Source: Opitutaceae bacterium (GTDB lineage Bacteria > Verrucomicrobiota > Verrucomicrobiia > Opitutales > Opitutaceae). From it: a stretch of DNA of 64,000 bases. The number at the start of each line of letters is the position of its first letter. Position 1 is the stretch's first letter. Position numbers and translations under genes: made by a program. The notes under the pieces were generated by a model. That model saw only the letters and a program-made list of their open reading frames with translations. It did no database searches and had not been told where the DNA came from. Shown here piece by piece: positions 60,387 through 64,000 of the stretch. The stretch covers positions 868,001 through 932,000 of the forward strand of contig JAWLBB010000001.1 in the NCBI GenBank assembly GCA_041395105.1. Reading direction: 5' to 3'.

Positions 60387-62399
60387 ATGCCTCTGGAATC
60401 CTGCTTTGCTGCACTGGCCGACGGAAGACTGCGTATCGGCAATGCCCTGATCGAACGCGAGTGGAGAATATCCCCCGACGGACTCCTGCGTTCGCTGAGC
60501 CTGGTCGATCGGGCGTCCGGGACCTCGTGGTTGGTGGCGGACCGTGAGGGGGCGCCCATCCTGCCCGAGGTCCGCCTCTCGGACGAGAGGCGCGCCGTGA
60601 AGCTCGAGGTTGTTCGCGGTCGAAGATTTCCGACCGAGAGCGAGTCGCTTGTCGCGACCCTGACGGCGAAAGGTGACCGGGTCACCTTGACGACGGTCTT
60701 TCAGGTCTTCCCGGATCTGGCAGGCATCAGTGTGCAACTCACCTGCAACGGTGGTGAGATCGGCCGTCCGTCGGGCTCATCGGATGCGAACAGTCCGCCA
60801 AGCGGGATCGAGGCCGTACCCGAGACCGCAGCCGCTCCGAACGAAGTTGATATTCTCGACAGCCTGGCATTGGCGCCCCGGCACCTGCGGCTCACCGCCG
60901 TGACCCTTCGCGACCAGACCGACCAGCACGACGAATTGGTTCACGAAGAGGAGCTCCTGCTGCACCCGAACAAGAATCGACGCGACTTCAACGGGATCCT
61001 CTTCGCGGTAGAAGACACGTTGACCGCAAACGGGCTTGTTCTGGTCAAGGAGGCCCCGTTGCCCCATGCCTGTCCGGTGGTGGCCGGTCCTTCGCTTGAG
61101 GTGCGCGGCCACACCTGCACGATCCGGGGTCACGGCACGGGAGGAGACGGATTACCGGGCTACCGGTTGACGATTCTGGCTTATTCCGGAGGACCCAATG
61201 GTCGGACGATGGCTCTGCACCGATGGCAGCGGAATCTGCGCCAATACCGCCCGGGACGTGATGGACTGGTCCTGACCAACACCTGGGGCGATCGATCGCA
61301 GGATGGACGGGTCAACGAATCGTTCCTGATGCAGGAGATTGAAGCGTGTGCCGGGCTCGGAGCCGACGTCGTCCAGATTGATGACGGCTGGCAGAAGGGG
61401 AAGACCGCGAATTCCCTCCAGGCCGGCGGGGTCTGGCAGGGGTTCTGGGCTCGGGACGAGACCTTCTGGGATGTCCACCCGGAACGGTTCCCGAACGGAC
61501 TCGCTCCGTTGATCGAACGCACACGGACGCTCGGCTTGAAGTTCGGGTTGTGGTTTGCGCCGGACTCGGCTCTGGATTTCGAAAACTGGCGCCGGGACGC
61601 GGACTGCGTCCTCAACCTCCATCGGTCATTGGGGGTGACCTATTTCAAGATCGATGGAGTCAAGGCCGTCAGCAAAGCCGGTGAACGCAACCTGCGGCGG
61701 TTTTTCGATCGGGTGCTGGAGGCGACGGACGCGGAGGTCGTGTTTGATCTCGATGTGACGGCGGAGATCCGCCCCGGCTACTTCGGGATGATCAACGTGG
61801 GCCCGCTCTTTGTGGAGAACCGCTACACCGATTGGTTCAACTACTGGCCGCACCGTACTCTCCGCAATTTCTGGCAACTCACGCGATGGATTGATCCGGT
61901 TCGTCTGCGGATGGAGTTTCTCAACAATGCGCGGAATGCCGAGCGCTACCACGGTGATCCGCTTGCGCCCGCGGCCTGGTCGCCAGCCGGTCTGCTGGCC
62001 ACGGTTTTCCTGGCCAGCCCTCTCGGCTGGTTCGAGGTCAGCGGATTGGCGCCATCCTATGTCAAGGCGGTTTCCGGACTGTTGAGAATCCGCACGACCC
62101 ACCGGGATGCTCTCCTGACAGGAATGGTCATCCCGATCGGTTCGGTCCCCGATGGGGTCAGCTGGACCGGCTTCCTCTCGATGGATCCCCAGCAAAGCCG
62201 GGGCTATGCGCTTGTTTTCAGGGAACTCGCCGGGTCCTCGGAGTGGACGATCCCGATCAGCGGGCTGTTCGGCCCGAATCGGCTGGAGTTGGAGATTCTG
62301 GCCGGAGAGGGGACGGCTTCGGCTGACGGGAGAGAAATCAGGTTCTCGATTCCCGGTTCCCTGGGCTTTCTCCTGGTTCAGGTGGATGCCGGTCAATGA
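60387..62399 (+). CDS. GH36-type alpha-galactosidase family protein
   Basis: About 670 residues. An N-terminal beta-sandwich (to ~280) is followed by the catalytic TIM barrel with NTWGDRSQDGRVNESFLMQ, GADVVQIDDGWQKG, candidate nucleophile Asp in TYFKIDGVK (near residue 423) and candidate acid/base Asp in VVFDLDVTAEIRPGYF (near 457). These fit GH36/melibiase-like enzymes cleaving alpha-galactosides, though the acid/base segment is atypical and the specificity open. No signal peptide is seen. I use ATG 60387; earlier starts back to 60294 are possible. Confidence 0.82.
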   Translation: MPLESCFAALADGRLRIGNALIEREWRISPDGLLRSLSLVDRASGTSWLVADREGAPILPEVRLSDERRAVKLEVVRGRRFPTESESLVATLTAKGDRVTLTTVFQVFPDLAGISVQLTCNGGEIGRPSGSSDANSPPSGIEAVPETAAAPNEVDILDSLALAPRHLRLTAVTLRDQTDQHDELVHEEELLLHPNKNRRDFNGILFAVEDTLTANGLVLVKEAPLPHACPVVAGPSLEVRGHTCTIRGHGTGGDGLPGYRLTILAYSGGPNGRTMALHRWQRNLRQYRPGRDGLVLTNTWGDRSQDGRVNESFLMQEIEACAGLGADVVQIDDGWQKGKTANSLQAGGVWQGFWARDETFWDVHPERFPNGLAPLIERTRTLGLKFGLWFAPDSALDFENWRRDADCVLNLHRSLGVTYFKIDGVKAVSKAGERNLRRFFDRVLEATDAEVVFDLDVTAEIRPGYFGMINVGPLFVENRYTDWFNYWPHRTLRNFWQLTRWIDPVRLRMEFLNNARNAERYHGDPLAPAAWSPAGLLATVFLASPLGWFEVSGLAPSYVKAVSGLLRIRTTHRDALLTGMVIPIGSVPDGVSWTGFLSMDPQQSRGYALVFRELAGSSEWTIPISGLFGPNRLELEILAGEGTASADGREIRFSIPGSLGFLLVQVDAGQ

Positions 62400-62508
62400 A
62401 ACAGTCTTCGGGTGCGGCTGAAAATATCCAGAAGGTGTGGATTGCCAAATCACGGATTCTCGGCTTGAGGAAGGTGTTCACAAACTTCAACCCACAGTAA
62501 CTCCGCTT

Positions 62509-64000
62509 ATGGCTTTAAAGTATGCTCGGATGATTGCCGTCTCGCTGTTGCCCTTCGCTCTATTGGCGAATCCGGCAGCGGCCGCCCGATCCGTTTCGGA
62601 TCTTCGCCTCGACACACCGGTCACCACAGACCGGGCTCCCCGCTCCGTCGCCACCAGCCCGGCTTCCGGCGAAATTGAGATCGTCATCCAGCTGCAAGGC
62701 CCGTCCATTGCCGAAGCGCACGAAAAGGACGCCAAGAAGAACGGCAGGATGCTCTCGAAGAAGGCGCAGAGAGACATTGCTCGGGCTCTTGAGTCCGAGC
62801 AGTCCGGGGTGATGGCCTCGGTCGCCCAATTGGGTGGACGGGAAGTGGCCCGCCTGACCAAGGTGCTCAACGCGGTCATCGTCAGCGTCGACGCCTCCAA
62901 GGTGGCCCAACTGTCGGATCTGCCCGGGGTGATCTCCGTCCGTCCGGTCGGCGAGTACGAGATGGATCTCACGGACACGGTTCCCTATATCGGAGCGGCG
63001 ATGGCCCAGGCCGAGGGAATTGATGGCACGGGAGTGACCGTGGCGGTGCTCGATTCCGGTATCGACTACACCCATAAGAATCTTGGTGGGCCAGGGACTT
63101 TCCCGGACTACCTGGCGGCTTGGGGTACTGGAATCGGAGATCCTCTTCAGACCACCACGGACGGGCTCTTCCCCACTGATAAGGTGATCGGGGGCTACGA
63201 TTTTGTCGGGGAACTCTGGCCGACCTATGGTCCCCGATCCGAGGATCCGGATCCGATCGACTACGAGGGACACGGCACCCATGTGGCCGACATCATCGCC
63301 GGCCAGAGCCTGGATGGGACGCACGTCGGCGTGGCCCCCGGGGCCAGGCTCTTCGCGATCAAGGTCTGCTCGGCCGTTTCTTCCTCCTGTAACGGAGAGG
63401 CCCTCCTTCTCGGCATGGAGTATGCCCTGGACCCGAACGGCGATGGGGATATCTCCGACGCGGTTGACGTGATCAATCTCTCCCTCGGTTCTTCCTATGG
63501 ACAGATCGAGGACGACCTCAGCCTGGCCGCGAGCAATGCCGTCCGCCTCGGCGTCGTCGTGGTGGCCTCGGCCGGTAACAGTGCCGACCGTCCCTATATC
63601 GTGGGCTCGCCCTCATCGACACCCGAAGTGATCAGCGTGGCTCAGACCCAGGTTCCGAGCGCTGAGGCGATCCCCCTCAAGGTGAACAGCCCGGCTCCAG
63701 CGACTTATGGGAACACCGCTACCATCGACTGGGCCCCGATCGTCGGTAGCATTTCGGCCGATCTTCTCTACCCCGACACCAATCGTCTCGCTGGTGCGGA
63801 ATTCCCCGCCGGGACCTTTGATGGGAAGATCGCTGTCATCGACCGCGGTAGTGTCTCCATTTCGTTCAAGGTCTACTGGGCTCAAAAGGCCGGTGCCCTT
63901 GCGGTCATTCTGGTCAATAATGCTCCGGGCGCCGCCCCGAGTTTCAGCTTCGGAGGATTGCCTGAAGATCCCCCGGCCTTCACCGACCTGGTCCCGACCC
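62509..64000 (+). CDS. Exported subtilisin-like serine protease (S8), 3' end outside window
   Basis: Open reading frame running off the window, at least 497 residues. The signal peptide ends near ANPAAA (~25); an inhibitor I9-type propeptide follows (about 53-150). The S8 domain has catalytic Asp in AVLDSGIDYTHKN (residue 182), His in DYEGHGTHVADIIAG (residue 255) and the oxyanion Asn in SAGNSAD. A PA-type insert appears near the window end (GKIAVIDRGSVSISFKV, AGALAVILVNNA), as in Vpr-like proteases. The catalytic Ser lies beyond position 64000. Confidence 0.93.
   Translation, partial: MALKYARMIAVSLLPFALLANPAAAARSVSDLRLDTPVTTDRAPRSVATSPASGEIEIVIQLQGPSIAEAHEKDAKKNGRMLSKKAQRDIARALESEQSGVMASVAQLGGREVARLTKVLNAVIVSVDASKVAQLSDLPGVISVRPVGEYEMDLTDTVPYIGAAMAQAEGIDGTGVTVAVLDSGIDYTHKNLGGPGTFPDYLAAWGTGIGDPLQTTTDGLFPTDKVIGGYDFVGELWPTYGPRSEDPDPIDYEGHGTHVADIIAGQSLDGTHVGVAPGARLFAIKVCSAVSSSCNGEALLLGMEYALDPNGDGDISDAVDVINLSLGSSYGQIEDDLSLAASNAVRLGVVVVASAGNSADRPYIVGSPSSTPEVISVAQTQVPSAEAIPLKVNSPAPATYGNTATIDWAPIVGSISADLLYPDTNRLAGAEFPAGTFDGKIAVIDRGSVSISFKVYWAQKAGALAVILVNNAPGAAPSFSFGGLPEDPPAFTDLVPT

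Overview
The window reads as a GC-rich chromosome segment from a free-living, respiring bacterium, most likely of the Planctomycetes-Verrucomicrobia group and probably an Opitutales-type verrucomicrobium. This is inferred from gene content: a lactaldehyde-type bacterial microcompartment (BMC) locus with only BMC-H and BMC-P shell proteins, a ccoNO-fused cbb3 oxidase, DapL-type lysine synthesis, a CE15-type esterase and many REP/REPIN-like intergenic repeats. No rRNA or phylogenetic marker was tested.

Layout. 1-6.1 kb: the 3' end of an ABC exporter converges on a C-A-PCP-C nonribosomal peptide synthetase with a valine-like A-domain signature. 6.3-13.9 kb: cbb3 oxidase operon (ccoS, ccoNO, ccoQ, ccoP, ccoG, a 50-residue membrane protein, ccoI) with a 66-bp palindrome at the ccoI start. 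13.9-25 kb: housekeeping and envelope genes (CASTOR/POLLUX-type channel, TonB-like protein, phytase-like esterase, recD2, HAD phosphatase, lipoprotein, dapL, panC, nadB). 25.6-33.9 kb: DeoR-type regulator divergent from an 11-gene BMC operon (PduL, three BMC-H, three BMC-P, acetate kinase, CoA-acylating aldehyde dehydrogenase, class II aldolase, lactate/malate dehydrogenase). 34-45.4 kb: ketopantoate reductase-like enzyme, sugar isomerase-like TIM barrel, Lar-like zinc protein, LytTR/LytS two-component pair, CDP-alcohol phosphatidyltransferase, rhamnulokinase and lutABC. 45.6-52.8 kb: asnS, a fumarylacetoacetase-family hydrolase, gcvP, a MITE-like element, nth and tRNA-Val(CAC). 52.8-64 kb: secreted or membrane esterases and hydrolases (SGNH, CE15-like, alpha/beta hydrolase, acyltransferase 3, beta-lactamase-like), a GH36-type alpha-galactosidase and the start of a subtilisin-like protease.

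How it fits together (inference). Rhamnulokinase makes rhamnulose-1-phosphate. The BMC aldolase cleaves it (or fuculose-1-phosphate) to DHAP and L-lactaldehyde. Inside the shell, aldehyde dehydrogenase, PduL and the acetate/propionate-type kinase turn lactaldehyde into lactate with ATP formation, while the dehydrogenase recycles NAD. LutABC can then oxidise L-lactate to pyruvate, and the high-affinity cbb3 oxidase suits life at low oxygen. The esterase/GH36 block at the right end suggests breakdown of decorated plant or algal polysaccharides that would supply such deoxysugars.

Intergenic DNA is rich in repeats: five REPIN-like elements (GTAGC-hairpin-spacer-hairpin-GCTAC), two elements with terminal inverted repeats, a 66-bp palindrome of a second repeat family, and a candidate tandem Pho box.
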